Shown: positions 36,886 through 45,973 of the stretch, piece by piece
Layout of the letters: each line of letters begins with the position of its first letter
Position numbering within the stretch: the stretch's first letter is position 1
Origin: Clostridium sp. C8-1-8
GTDB taxonomy: Bacteria > Bacillota > Clostridia > Clostridiales > Clostridiaceae
Length of the DNA: 64,000 bases
Assembly (NCBI RefSeq): GCF_009928445.1
Contig: NZ_JAABNO010000001.1
Location: forward strand, 186,001 to 250,000
Direction: 5' to 3'
Notes under the pieces: model-generated
What the model was told of the DNA's origin: nothing
The model's input: only the letters and a program-made list of their open reading frames with translations
Database searches by the model: none
Translations under genes and position numbers: made by a program

Positions 36886-38478
36886 TTGAAGGGAAACTCA
36901 GATAAACATAAGGTTAGCATAATAATATTAACTTATAACAATCTAGAATATACAAAAAAGTGCTTAGAAAGTATAAAGAAATATACTACAGAAATAGATT
37001 ATGAAATAGTTATAGTTGATAACTGCTCAACAGATGGAACAAAGGAGTGGTTAAAGCAAAATGATCATATAAAGTGCATATTTAATGAGGTAAACTTAGG
37101 CTTTCCTATAGGTTGCAACCAGGGTATATTAGGCGCTACAGGAGATAGTATATTGCTTTTGAATAATGATGTTATTGTTACTCCTAATTGGATCTCTAAT
37201 CTTATGACTGCACTATGGAGCTTAGATGAAATAGGTGCAGTTGGAGCAGTAACAAATAATTGTTCATACTATCAGACCATTGAAGTTGATTATAAAGATT
37301 ATGATGAGCTTATAGATTTTTCTACAAAATATAATATATCGGATCCATCAAAATGGGAGCAGAGGATTAAACTTATAGGTTTTTGCATGCTGATAAAGAG
37401 AAAGGTTATTGACGAGATAGGCCTTTTAGATGAGAGGTTTACTCCAGGTAATTATGAGGATGATGACTACTCTTATAGGATTATGAATAAAGGATATAAG
37501 CTTATTCTCTGTAAGGATACCTTTATACATCATTATGGAAGTGCGTCTTTTAAGAGGGATTCAGCAAGTACAAGTAACATAATGCAGACTAACCATAATA
37601 AGTTTATGGAAAAGTGGGGCTTTGATCCAGATAGTATGACCTTAATAAGATATGAGGTCATAAGCAGAATAAAGTGTTTAGAGAATAAAGAAATAAATGT
37701 ATTAGACTTAGGCTGCGGATGTGGCGCTACTTGTTTAAAATTAAGAGATTTATATCCTAAAGCTAAGTTTTTTGGAATTGAGAAAAATGCAGCAGCAGCT
37801 AAGATTGCTAGTAACTTTATGACGGTAAAGCTAGGCGACGTAGAAGCTATAGAGTTTGATTATGAAAGAGGTTTTTTCGATTACATTATACTTAGCGAAA
37901 TCCTCCAATATTTGAAGAAACCAATTGAATTCTTAGCTAATATAAAAAAATATCTAAAACCTTATGGAAGTCTTGTGTTAATAGTACCCAATGCCATGTA
38001 TATTGAGAAAATTAGGAAGCTCATAAATGGAAGCTGGCTCTACGATAATCAAGCGTTTGGAGAAGGGTGCTTATGGATTTGCACTTTCACGGATATATAT
38101 AAGATACTATCTGAGCACAAGTACTTTAATGTGCGTGGGGAAGGAATATTAGGATACCTTAACAAAGAGGATTATGAGCTTGTAGATAGATTGCTAGGTG
38201 TATGCGGTCAAGATATGAGGATTCAATATATATCAAACAGATATGTAATTGTGGCGGACAATAATAATTATGATGTGGAAGCAGAGTTGAAATTTCTTCT
38301 TAGAAGAATTGAAAATGATATAGATATTGAAAACAGTATAGGGAAGCTTTTGAAATTAATTTTGTCTGAGAATATTTCAATGATGGACATAGAAAGTTCC
38401 ATTGAAAAAAATATAATGTTAAAGGAGAAATTAAGAAATACTTTGAATGTAATTTCTTTGGAGGAGAAAAATGAATGA
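36886..38478 (+). CDS. Glycosyltransferase family 2 fused to a SAM-dependent methyltransferase
   Basis: 530 residues. The N-terminal GT2/GT-A domain (VSIIILTYNNLEYTKKCLESI, DNCSTDGTKEWL, LLLNNDVIVTPNW, EDDDYSYRI, to about residue 250) resembles rhamnosyl/GlcNAc-type transferases. A class I methyltransferase domain follows from about 275 (VLDLGCGCGATCLKL, FFDYIILSEILQYL, PYGSLVLIVPN). It would add a sugar and perhaps methylate the same or a nearby residue of a surface glycan. The start TTG at 36886 has AAGGA upstream. It overlaps the next gene by 8 bases and heads a four-gene unit (36886-40806). The acceptor is unknown. Fusions of this kind are frequent in clostridial surface-glycan loci. Confidence 0.88.
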   Translation: MKGNSDKHKVSIIILTYNNLEYTKKCLESIKKYTTEIDYEIVIVDNCSTDGTKEWLKQNDHIKCIFNEVNLGFPIGCNQGILGATGDSILLLNNDVIVTPNWISNLMTALWSLDEIGAVGAVTNNCSYYQTIEVDYKDYDELIDFSTKYNISDPSKWEQRIKLIGFCMLIKRKVIDEIGLLDERFTPGNYEDDDYSYRIMNKGYKLILCKDTFIHHYGSASFKRDSASTSNIMQTNHNKFMEKWGFDPDSMTLIRYEVISRIKCLENKEINVLDLGCGCGATCLKLRDLYPKAKFFGIEKNAAAAKIASNFMTVKLGDVEAIEFDYERGFFDYIILSEILQYLKKPIEFLANIKKYLKPYGSLVLIVPNAMYIEKIRKLINGSWLYDNQAFGEGCLWICTFTDIYKILSEHKYFNVRGEGILGYLNKEDYELVDRLLGVCGQDMRIQYISNRYVIVADNNNYDVEAELKFLLRRIENDIDIENSIGKLLKLILSENISMMDIESSIEKNIMLKEKLRNTLNVISLEEKNE

Positions 38479-39157
38479 TAAGAAGATTGCATTTATAACC
38501 TCTGTAAATGATAAAGAATTATATGATGAATCAAAGTTTTATATACAGCAGTTAAATAAACCTGCTGGGTTTGAGATAGAATTTATTAAAGTTGAAGAGG
38601 CTACCTCTCTAGCAAAGGCTTATAATTTGGGGATGAATAGCTCAGATGCAAAATACAAGGTTTTTATTCATCAAGATGTATTCATAGTTAATAAGAATTT
38701 CTTATATGATATTTTAAATCTATTTAATACCTCTGAAGCAATTGGAATGATAGGAGTAGCTGGCTGTAAGTGTATTCCAAAGAGTGGGATATGGTGGGAG
38801 ACAGATCAAACCTATGGAAAGGTAGCTGATAGTCACACTGGGGTAATGGAGCTTCTTAGCTTTAAAGAAGTTAGTTGCGACTACGAAGAGGTAACTGCAT
38901 TAGATGGGCTAATAATGATAACTCAGTATGATATACCCTGGAGAGAAGATATTTTCTCAGGCTGGCACTTTTACGATATATCTCAAAGCTTAGAGTTTAA
39001 GAGAAAAGGATATAAGGTTGTGGTTCCTAGACAAGATAATTTATGGTGCATTCATGATTGTGGAGTTATAGATTTAAACTATGGATATGAGCAAGAAAGG
39101 CTAAAGCTACTGCAGGAATATGCAGAGGAACTAGCTAGTTATAATCCAACTAAATAA
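38471..39157 (+). CDS. StrF-like glycosyltransferase (GT-A fold)
   Basis: 228 residues. SVNDKELYDESKFYIQQL, the stretch SLAKAYNLGMNSSDAKYKVFIHQDV, then GVAGCKCIPKSGIWWE and DIFSGWHFYDISQSLEFKRKGYKVVVP form the pattern of the StrF family in the GT-A superfamily (DxD-like HQDV near residue 73). A catalytic role in sugar transfer is inferred from the family; donor and acceptor are unknown. It overlaps the preceding GT2-methyltransferase gene by 8 bases and has GGAGG inside that gene's end. It is probably cytoplasmic and works on a lipid-linked or protein-linked glycan. Confidence 0.8.
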   Translation: MNDKKIAFITSVNDKELYDESKFYIQQLNKPAGFEIEFIKVEEATSLAKAYNLGMNSSDAKYKVFIHQDVFIVNKNFLYDILNLFNTSEAIGMIGVAGCKCIPKSGIWWETDQTYGKVADSHTGVMELLSFKEVSCDYEEVTALDGLIMITQYDIPWREDIFSGWHFYDISQSLEFKRKGYKVVVPRQDNLWCIHDCGVIDLNYGYEQERLKLLQEYAEELASYNPTK

Positions 39158-39171
39158 CTTGGAGGAATACT

Positions 39172-39801
39172 ATGTTTGGAAAAGTATTAGTTTTGGCTCC
39201 CCATACTGATGATGGAGAATTAGGCTGTGGAGGAACTATTGCAAGATTTATTGAAGAGGGGTCACAGGTATATTATGCGGCTTTTTCTGTATGTGAACTA
39301 TCATTACCCAATGGACTTCCAAAGAACACACTAGAAATTGAGGTTAGAGAGGCTACAAAAGAATTAGGAGTAAGGCCTGAAAATCTCTTTCTATATAAAT
39401 ATGCAGTAAGAACATTTTCCGATAATAGACAAATGATCTTAGATGATTTAATAAAACTTAGGGAAAAGCTTAAACCTGAGCTTATTTTGATGCCCTCCCT
39501 ACAGGACATACACCAAGATCACCAGATTATTGCAAATGAAGGGGTTAGAGCATTTAAGAAGTCGTCTATCTTAGGATATGAAATGATATGGAATAATCTA
39601 TCCTTTAATACTCAAGTATTTTTTGTTTTGCAGGATGCACATGTAAAGTCTAAGGTAAGAGCCTTAAGTCACTACAAGTCCCAAAGTCATAGAGATTATT
39701 TAAATGAGGGTTTTATTAGAAGTTTAGCCATGATAAGAGGCGTTCAGATAGGAGAAAAGTTTGCAGAGGTATTTGAGGCAGTAAGATGGATAAATAGATA
39801 G
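39172..39801 (+). CDS. PIG-L (LmbE) family N-deacetylase
   Basis: 209 residues. Zinc motif PHTDDGELGCGG at about residue 10 (the family PHxDD), and the downstream histidine block PSLQDIHQDHQIIANEGVRAF. Members deacetylate N-acetylglucosamine groups of nucleotide sugars, glycolipids or small thiols. In a glycan operon the likely role is to free an amino group on a sugar for later re-acylation; several acyltransferases are encoded downstream. ATG with GGAGG, 14 bases after the previous stop. The exact substrate is not readable. Confidence 0.88.
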   Translation: MFGKVLVLAPHTDDGELGCGGTIARFIEEGSQVYYAAFSVCELSLPNGLPKNTLEIEVREATKELGVRPENLFLYKYAVRTFSDNRQMILDDLIKLREKLKPELILMPSLQDIHQDHQIIANEGVRAFKKSSILGYEMIWNNLSFNTQVFFVLQDAHVKSKVRALSHYKSQSHRDYLNEGFIRSLAMIRGVQIGEKFAEVFEAVRWINR

Positions 39802-39816
39802 AAAATTGGAGGAAAT

Positions 39817-40806
39817 ATGAGTATAGATGGTTGTATAAAAGGGAAAAAACTATTTCTAACAGGCGGTGCAGGGTTTATAGGAACTAAGATATGCGAAAGG
39901 CTATATAAGGATAACAATATATTAATTTATGATAATTTAAAGAGAAATTCTATAAAAGCTACTAATCTATTGAAGGATAAATCCATTGAGTTAATCCAGG
40001 GAGATATATTAGATCTTCAGCTATTAAAGAAGAGTATAGATTTATTTAAGCCAGATATAGTTATACACCTAGCTGCTATAGCAGGTATTGATTCAGTTAT
40101 TAAAAATCCAGTGGATACTATGAAAGTAAACATGATTGGGACTTATAATATTTTGGAGGCTATAAAGACTTGTTCTTTAGATGTGGATAGATTTATTGAC
40201 TTCTCAACTAGTGAGGTTTTTGGGGTTCAAGCTTATAAGGTTAATGAAAATAGTAACACCAATTTAGCACCAGTAGGTGAGGCAAGATGGACTTATTCTG
40301 TGAGTAAGTTGGCAGGTGAACACTTGGCTCATAGTTATTATAAGCAATATGGAATTAAGGTTGTTACAGTAAGACCTTTTAATATATATGGACCTGGACA
40401 AGTTGGAGAAGGCGCAGTTCATCAATTTATTATAAGAGCAATTAACAATCAGCAAATTCAGATTCATGGAGATGGAGACCAAATAAGATCTTGGTGCTAT
40501 ATAGATGATTTTATTGAGGGCATCGAGCTATGTTTAACCAATACTAAAGCTATAGGTAACTCTTTTAATATAGGTAATCCTAAAGGTACCATAACCATAG
40601 GTATGCTAGCACAGTTAATAAAACAAATAGCTAATTCTAAATCTGATATTGTGTATGTGCCAAAAACTTATGTTGATGTTGATTTGAGAGTGCCTAGTAT
40701 AGATAAATCTTATGAGTTATTAGGTTTCATACCTAAAATCCAATTAGTTGAGGGATTAGAAAAAACTATAGAGTGGTATAGGAAGCAACAAAAAAATAAT
40801 GGATAG
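39817..40806 (+). CDS. NAD-dependent nucleotide-sugar epimerase/dehydratase
   Basis: 329 residues, extended SDR. Glycine-rich NAD motif LTGGAGFIGTKIC near residue 12, FSTSEVFG and the catalytic pair YSVSKLAGEHL (YxxxK) near 160, then VTVRPFNIYGPGQVGEGAVHQFI. The sequence is of the UDP-glucose/GlcNAc 4-epimerase or GDP-mannose 4,6-dehydratase kind; substrate and reaction cannot be fixed. It is the last gene of the four-gene forward unit and is followed by a long hairpin. Confidence 0.88.
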   Translation: MSIDGCIKGKKLFLTGGAGFIGTKICERLYKDNNILIYDNLKRNSIKATNLLKDKSIELIQGDILDLQLLKKSIDLFKPDIVIHLAAIAGIDSVIKNPVDTMKVNMIGTYNILEAIKTCSLDVDRFIDFSTSEVFGVQAYKVNENSNTNLAPVGEARWTYSVSKLAGEHLAHSYYKQYGIKVVTVRPFNIYGPGQVGEGAVHQFIIRAINNQQIQIHGDGDQIRSWCYIDDFIEGIELCLTNTKAIGNSFNIGNPKGTITIGMLAQLIKQIANSKSDIVYVPKTYVDVDLRVPSIDKSYELLGFIPKIQLVEGLEKTIEWYRKQQKNNG

Positions 40807-40840
40807 AATATGTTATGTTTTCTTAAACACAGTTGATTAG

Positions 40841-40930
40841 GAACATTGCAAAAAAATATAAATGCAAACCATGCACATAATAGGTTTAGCTTTATATTTA
40901 TAGATTTTGCAATGTTCTTTGTATTTTATA
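40841..40930 (+). terminator. Long hairpin terminator between convergent glycan genes
   Basis: GAACATTGCAAAA at 40841-40853 pairs with TTTTGCAATGTTC at 40905-40917, and the inner arms (AATATAAA with TTTATATT, ACC with GGT) extend the stem to about 30 pairs. TTTGTATTTT follows. It separates convergent transcripts and may act in both directions. Confidence 0.72.
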
Positions 40931-41048
40931 AAATAAAACTATGATATAAGCTGAAAGTGCTATTTGATAGAAGTTATAAGGCTTTAAGAAATTGTATACT
41001 TGTGGGTTTAGATCTTTTAGGATAAACACTTAATAAAGCTATGCCTTG

Positions 41049-42404
41049 TTACAGCTTATTATAGATATTTATTAAATCAAGGCAGATTGAATTTCTATCA
41101 TGGTATTTTTCAACATATTGTCGTCCCTTAGCACCTAATTCAAGTAAGAGCTCTTGATTTTTAAGATAATACTCTAGTGTAGCTTTTAGATTATCAGGAT
41201 TTGCAGATATTATAGGTAATTCCTTTGGGTATTTTTCCTTCATAAAATCACTTATGAGGCACACTACTGGTTTTCCAAGAGCCATGGCTTCTATTGAGAA
41301 AAGTCCATAGCTTCCTGTCAAGACTTGATCGATAACTAAATCCGAGGCCTCGTATATTTTTACAGCTTCTTCATGGGAAATATTTTGGACAAGTTTAAAA
41401 TCAAAATTATAGGATTGCTGAAGTTCATCAATTGCTTTTAAAATATAAGGTGTGCCTTTAAATTCTGGTGATGTAGGGGCGTGAACAATTAAAGGTTTAT
41501 CCTTAATTGTATTTTTTATAGATTTATATTTTGATAGGTCAATAGCAGGCCTTATATAATGAAGGTTAGCATGGAAATCCTTCACATATTCGGCAAGTTC
41601 ATAATCAACTAAACAATCAGGTATATAGTGAGAAAGGAATTCTAGTTTTCTCTTTATTTGGTCCTCATTCATATCCTTTACTTTAACATATTTGTTTAAC
41701 TTAACAGCTTTAGTGTACATTCTTACATCAGAGCCCCAATACTGCATTACTGCTTTCTTACCTAATTCTTTAATTAATGGCAAGTCACTGTAATCTAAGG
41801 TCAGAGTTGTTCCAAAATAAAAATGAAATAAATTATTTTCTGATATTAAATCAGAAGCTATTTTTTTAGTTTCAAGATCAGCTTGTTCAATAGATTTATA
41901 AGAAGGTAAGTCCAACATATAGTCAGCTTTATAGCCCAAATAACTTGGATAATAGTTTACCGAAGCTGCATGTATTCCTAAGGCTTTTAGTCCTTCTACT
42001 GAGGTATACATCTGATTTGCAATCTCCATTGAACCGAAAATCACATGAGCTTTTGAAAAATCATTTTTATAATTTATATTAAAGCCTATTAATGGGTCAA
42101 ATAACTTGGCTCTGCAGAAATACTTAAAAGCTCCACTAGAGTTACCTTCTCTGCATAGCAAATTGGCAAAAGTAAAATTTAGATTCGCATTTTTTTCATT
42201 TAAGCACATACCTCTTTCAAGTATGGATTTAGCTTGTTCATACTGATTTTTTACTATACATAGGTAACCTAATAAGTAATATCCATCGGAGTCGTTAGGT
42301 TCTAAGGTTACATACTGCTCTGCTAACTTATAAGCCTCCTCAATGTTGTTCTTATCTATGTTAATTTCTATAGCTTGCTTTATCCTCATAGCATTATCAT
42401 CCAT
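41049..42404 (-). CDS. TPR-containing glycosyltransferase (GT4-like)
   Basis: 451 residues. Three tetratricopeptide-like units in the first 110 residues (AYKLAEQYVTLEPNDSDGYYLLGYL, then YEQAKSILERGMCLNEKNANLNFTFANLL), followed by a GT-B transferase with the donor-site motif YEASDLVIDQVLTGSYGLFSIEAMALGKPVV near residue 360-390. The TPR part probably docks a protein acceptor or partner. On the reverse strand, last of a three-gene unit. ATG with GAAGGTG. A CATAGTCTA box lies at 42454-42462 on the same strand, and a 24-base relic of the MITE-like repeat (copy F) sits just upstream. Confidence 0.85.
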   Translation of the reverse strand: MDDNAMRIKQAIEINIDKNNIEEAYKLAEQYVTLEPNDSDGYYLLGYLCIVKNQYEQAKSILERGMCLNEKNANLNFTFANLLCREGNSSGAFKYFCRAKLFDPLIGFNINYKNDFSKAHVIFGSMEIANQMYTSVEGLKALGIHAASVNYYPSYLGYKADYMLDLPSYKSIEQADLETKKIASDLISENNLFHFYFGTTLTLDYSDLPLIKELGKKAVMQYWGSDVRMYTKAVKLNKYVKVKDMNEDQIKRKLEFLSHYIPDCLVDYELAEYVKDFHANLHYIRPAIDLSKYKSIKNTIKDKPLIVHAPTSPEFKGTPYILKAIDELQQSYNFDFKLVQNISHEEAVKIYEASDLVIDQVLTGSYGLFSIEAMALGKPVVCLISDFMKEKYPKELPIISANPDNLKATLEYYLKNQELLLELGAKGRQYVEKYHDRNSICLDLINIYNKL

Positions 42405-42463
42405 TTATTCTTACACACCTTCTATCATTGATTAGAAATTATTATTTTTGTATTAGACTATGG

Positions 42464-42487
42464 TCAACACGGTACCTTAACAGAGCC
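42464..42487 (-). repeat. MITE-like repeat relic, copy F (one terminal arm)
   Basis: Reverse complement of the left end of copy A (GGCTCTGTTAA, one mismatch, then GTACCGTGTTGA). Only one arm is left. It lies in the promoter region of the TPR glycosyltransferase. Confidence 0.65.
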
Positions 42488-42505
42488 TTGTATTAATATA
42501 TTACT

Positions 42506-43381
42506 CTAGGTTAAAACTTCTACACATTTCATCCAATTAAAGTAGGAAGTAAGACCATAAGATAAGTTGAATTTAGGTTTATAATTAAAGGAGCTTATTA
42601 GCTTAAGGTTGTTTCCTATTAAGCTTTTTACGTAGGTATCTTTAAATGATAAATTTAAGTTTTTTTCACCACAGACCAGCGCTATCTTATGACAAAGTTC
42701 TTCTATTGAGACGATTTCATCTCCACAGACATTAAAAGTTCCTGGTAGATTACATTCAATAGCAATTTTTATAATATTTATAACATCATCAATATATATA
42801 GGATTTATCTTGGGACTGCCGGATTTGTTTAAAGTGATTGTTTTGTGGCTAATTACATTTGAGAACAGATTGCTTATTAATCTATTATTTTGACCTTGGC
42901 CATAAGGAAAGAAAAGTCTCAAAACTGTTATAGATAACTTATTCTTATATAGATCGCAGAGCTTTTCAGAAAAATACTTACTTAGTGTATATATTTCTTG
43001 TGGATTGCATAACTGATTTTCTGATAGAGGGCTTTCATTAAAGCCATATACTCCTCCAGAAGATAAAAAAATAAATTTTGAAATTGAATTCTCAATGCAG
43101 AAATCTAGCAGATCAAGAGTTGACTTTACATTCACATCTATATATTTATCGTTTCTATAAGATTTATCATTAACTATAGCTGCACAATGTATAACTGCCT
43201 TAATCCTATTTATTGGTAACTTACTCAAAGGTGTTTTTAGATCCCAATAAATATTGGAGCATATGGGGTTTCTATTTCTGCCAATATTAGTTATGTCGTA
43301 TATACTATTTACTGCCTTAACTAGGCTTGAGCCTATAAAGCCAGTTCCACCTGTGATTAGGAGTTGTGGTCTATCATCCAT
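42506..43381 (-). CDS. NAD-dependent epimerase/dehydratase
   Basis: 291 residues, extended SDR. NAD motif ITGGTGFIGSSLVKAV near residue 9, FLSSGGVYG and YTLSKYFSEKL (catalytic YxxxK near 132). It resembles nucleotide-sugar 4-epimerases or 4-ketoreductases. The ending VLTSYFNWMKCVEVLT is short. On the reverse strand, in a unit with the acyltransferase upstream and the TPR transferase downstream. ATG with AAGGAG. The sugar substrate cannot be inferred. Confidence 0.85.
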   Translation of the reverse strand: MDDRPQLLITGGTGFIGSSLVKAVNSIYDITNIGRNRNPICSNIYWDLKTPLSKLPINRIKAVIHCAAIVNDKSYRNDKYIDVNVKSTLDLLDFCIENSISKFIFLSSGGVYGFNESPLSENQLCNPQEIYTLSKYFSEKLCDLYKNKLSITVLRLFFPYGQGQNNRLISNLFSNVISHKTITLNKSGSPKINPIYIDDVINIIKIAIECNLPGTFNVCGDEIVSIEELCHKIALVCGEKNLNLSFKDTYVKSLIGNNLKLISSFNYKPKFNLSYGLTSYFNWMKCVEVLT

Positions 43382-43426
43382 TAATTAATTTCTCCTTCTA
43401 GTAAGATTATATTTAGTTACAACTTA

Positions 43427-43951
43427 TTAGGATCTAGATTTAATAACTTTAGCAGGAACCCCTACTGCCACTGAGAATTTAGGGATATTTCGGTTGACAA
43501 CAGCATTTGCTCCTATCTTACTACCTTTTCCGATAGTAACACCAGGTAGTATAGCTGCCCCTATACCTATATTGCAATCATCTTCTATATTAATAGGAGC
43601 ATAATCTAAACCCGAAAATAGCATTGGAATATCTAATCCTATATCTTTATGTTTAGCACCATGAATTTTTACCATAGGACCAATTCCTACATTACTTCCA
43701 ATAGTAACACCACCGGCACCGTGAATAAAACATTGCTGGCCTATCCAAGTATTTGAACCTATAGTTAATACTGAGTTAAAGTAGCCCTTTAATATGGTGT
43801 CATGCCCTATATATACGTTGTCTCCTATTACAATATTTTCAGGGAAGAATATTCTCACACCATCTTCTATGATTACATTTGAACCGCATTTCTTTAATTT
43901 ATTTTTATCAGGAATTCCTTTACCTTCACTTGACCATAGCTTTATAAACAT
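43427..43951 (-). CDS. Left-handed beta-helix acyltransferase
   Basis: 174 residues, nearly all hexapeptide repeats ([LIV]GxxxxI: IVIGDNVYIGHDTIL, LTIGSNTWIGQQCFI, VTIGSNVGIGPMV, CNIGIGAAILPGVTIG), ending in VVNRNIPKFSVAVGVPAKVIKSRS, the standard tail of sugar O-acetyltransferases of the maltose/galactoside acetyltransferase class. The catalytic His is likely in KIHGAKHKDIG. It acetylates a sugar hydroxyl or amine, using acetyl-CoA. The start is ATG 43951 with GGAGG directly upstream; ATGs further upstream lack a site. It is the first gene of the reverse three-gene unit. Confidence 0.87.
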   Translation of the reverse strand: MFIKLWSSEGKGIPDKNKLKKCGSNVIIEDGVRIFFPENIVIGDNVYIGHDTILKGYFNSVLTIGSNTWIGQQCFIHGAGGVTIGSNVGIGPMVKIHGAKHKDIGLDIPMLFSGLDYAPINIEDDCNIGIGAAILPGVTIGKGSKIGANAVVNRNIPKFSVAVGVPAKVIKSRS

Positions 43952-44055
43952 TTTAAACCTCCAAGAAGAATAAGATAACAAATAATTACTTTATTCATAT
44001 ATATGTATGATGAGGGTACTAAATAAGGTACAACACTTTATTACTGGAGATTGAT

Positions 44056-44805
44056 ATGAGCATATTTACTTATGAAAGCTATGAGAAGTTATTAGATAAG
44101 ATGAAAGCAGTAAACCATATATACAGCTTTAGAGCATTACCTGAAAACGCATCTTCTGGAATAATACTGAGACATGACATTGATTTTGATATAAAAAAAG
44201 CTTATGAGCTCTCTAAGATTGAAGAAGATAAAAATGTTACAAGTTCATATTTTGTGCTTACAACTTCTGAAGTATACAACGTTAGTTCTCTAAAGAATGG
44301 AGTTATGCTAAGAGCCATGCACAACAAAGGCTTTGAGATAGGCTTACACTTTGATCCACTTATATATAGCAATTTAGATGGAGATAAGCTGTTAAGCAAA
44401 GTTAAAAGTGAGTGCGCCATTATTGAAGACATAATTGGCCATAGAGTACATTCCATAAGCCTTCACTGTCCGTCAGTTCTCAATAAATATCCTAAGTTTA
44501 TAGGATATAAAAATGCATATGATATAGACTTATTTAAAGACGAGTTTTATATATCAGACTCATGTAAGGACTTTAGGGGCAAGGATATATTTAAATTTGT
44601 TGAAAAGGGAAAGAACAGCTTAATACAAGTGCTATTACATCCAATACATTTTAATACATTAGAAACTACTTATATTGATAGCTTTAGTGATATATTTGAG
44701 AACAAAATCAATGATTTAGATTGTGAGATGAGGATAAACAAGAAGTATAATGAAGAAATTGGTGCTAGAAGATTAATTGATAGAATTTGCGAGCGTTTTA
44801 GTTAG
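44056..44805 (+). CDS. Polysaccharide-deacetylase-like protein
   Basis: 249 residues. ILRHDIDFDIKKAYE near residue 35 has the HD-type metal motif of the NodB family, and GFEIGLHFDP near 92-101 is the second conserved block. The HxxxH zinc motif of classical NodB is not obvious, but LHPIHFN near 194 could supply ligands. It might deacetylate an N-acetyl sugar or be an inactive homologue. There is no signal peptide, so cytosolic. ATG with GGAG. Followed after 11 bases by the LpxD-like acyltransferase gene: deacetylation then re-acylation of the same sugar would be a coherent pair. Confidence 0.72.
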   Translation: MSIFTYESYEKLLDKMKAVNHIYSFRALPENASSGIILRHDIDFDIKKAYELSKIEEDKNVTSSYFVLTTSEVYNVSSLKNGVMLRAMHNKGFEIGLHFDPLIYSNLDGDKLLSKVKSECAIIEDIIGHRVHSISLHCPSVLNKYPKFIGYKNAYDIDLFKDEFYISDSCKDFRGKDIFKFVEKGKNSLIQVLLHPIHFNTLETTYIDSFSDIFENKINDLDCEMRINKKYNEEIGARRLIDRICERFS

Positions 44806-44816
44806 TTGGAGGTAAT

Positions 44817-45815
44817 ATGAGAAAGTTTTGCTTTAATAGTTATGAGCTTAATAATATTAGTAAGTACAGTGGAAAAGTTAACAAAAGGGTTGATGTATTC
44901 CAAGTTGCAACTGCCAGCTCACCAAAAGATAATAGCTTAATATTTATAAATAAGTTAGATAGACAATTACTTAATCATATAATTGGAGTAAAAGAAAGTG
45001 TCATATTACTTCCTGAAGATTGCTTTGAAGCCCTAGATAAAGCTTTTTTATTGATTAGTAAAGAAAATGTAGTTATCCCAGTAGACAATCCAAGACGAGA
45101 ATATGCAAGAATATTAAATTATATATTGGAAAGAGAAGAGGTACAGCATACTGGCTATAAGATAAACGAATTAGGATATGTTTTAGGTAAAGGTGTTGTC
45201 ATAGGAAAGGATACTAAGATAGAGCCTTTTGTTTTTATAGCTGACAACTGTGTTATAGGTGATGGCTGTGTTATAAAGAGTGGTGCAAAGATAAGAGAGA
45301 ACACTATTATCGGAGATAATTGCATCCTAAAGGAGAATTGTGTCATAGGTGATGAGGGGTTTGGTATGGAGCGAGATGAACAAGGAATACCTTATAGAAT
45401 TCCTCATTTAGGTGGGGTTGTTATAGGAAATAACGTAGAAGTAGGTGCCTTAGTATCAATAGCTCAGGGGACTATTGAACCTACAGTTATAGAAGATTAT
45501 GTAAAGATTGATGACTGCGTATTTATTGCTCATAATTGTAGGATAGGCAAAGGAAGTTATATAATAGCCAATGCGGAGATTAGCGGTAGTGTAGTTATAG
45601 GTGAGAATAGCTGGATAGGTCCAAGTACATCTATTATTAATGGAATAAAGCTTGGGAGAAGTGTCACTGTTGGAATTGGAAGTGTAGTAATAAAGAATGT
45701 GGAGGAAAACACTATCGTTGCAGGCAACCCTGCGGATACCACAGAAAAGCTTAGAAAGTTAAATAAGGTAATAAAAAGTTTATTAGATGAGAGTAAAGGC
45801 AAGAGCGGTATATAA
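44817..45815 (+). CDS. LpxD-like N-acyltransferase (left-handed beta helix)
   Basis: 332 residues. An N-terminal domain of about 100 residues (an LpxD-type mixed domain, weakly conserved) is followed by long hexapeptide repeats (VVIGKDTKIEPFVFI, NTIIGDNCILKENCVIGDEGF, PHLGGVVIGNNVEVGALVSI, VFIAHNCRIGKG), which match the LpxD repertoire. Classical LpxD adds the second acyl chain to lipid A precursors, which a Gram-positive lacks, so here it probably N-acylates an aminosugar. TTGxxxGNP at the end is replaced by IVAGNPADTTEKLRKL. ATG with TTGGAGG. The gene ends inside a terminator hairpin. Confidence 0.8.
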   Translation: MRKFCFNSYELNNISKYSGKVNKRVDVFQVATASSPKDNSLIFINKLDRQLLNHIIGVKESVILLPEDCFEALDKAFLLISKENVVIPVDNPRREYARILNYILEREEVQHTGYKINELGYVLGKGVVIGKDTKIEPFVFIADNCVIGDGCVIKSGAKIRENTIIGDNCILKENCVIGDEGFGMERDEQGIPYRIPHLGGVVIGNNVEVGALVSIAQGTIEPTVIEDYVKIDDCVFIAHNCRIGKGSYIIANAEISGSVVIGENSWIGPSTSIINGIKLGRSVTVGIGSVVIKNVEENTIVAGNPADTTEKLRKLNKVIKSLLDESKGKSGI

Positions 45816-45842
45816 AAGAATAGCTCTTGCTATTTTTATTTT
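45799..45842 (+). terminator. Terminator overlapping the LpxD-like gene end
   Basis: GCAAGAGC at 45799-45806 lies in the last codons and pairs with GCTCTTGC at 45823-45830, then TATTTTTATTTTT. The stop codon is within the hairpin. Confidence 0.82.
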
Positions 45843-45910
45843 TCAGGAAAAGATAAAACTCTTACTAGTTGAACCGAGCACGCCTTGCAAGAACATATTT
45901 TTTTAGTAAA

Positions 45911-45919
45911 CATATTATA
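45911..45919 (+). promoter_or_regulatory. Candidate sporulation-type -10 box (CATAnnnTA) before wbpA-like gene
   Basis: CATATTATA, with AACATA 13-18 bases further upstream, resembles mother-cell sigma (E/K) promoters. The same CATATTATA box with ATTGA nearby occurs before the first glycan gene at 36847. A weak call by itself. Confidence 0.3.
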
Positions 45920-45973
45920 TATTGAAACTTAGGCTTATTGTTGTTAATAGATAAATAAAAGGAGTCAACAAAA

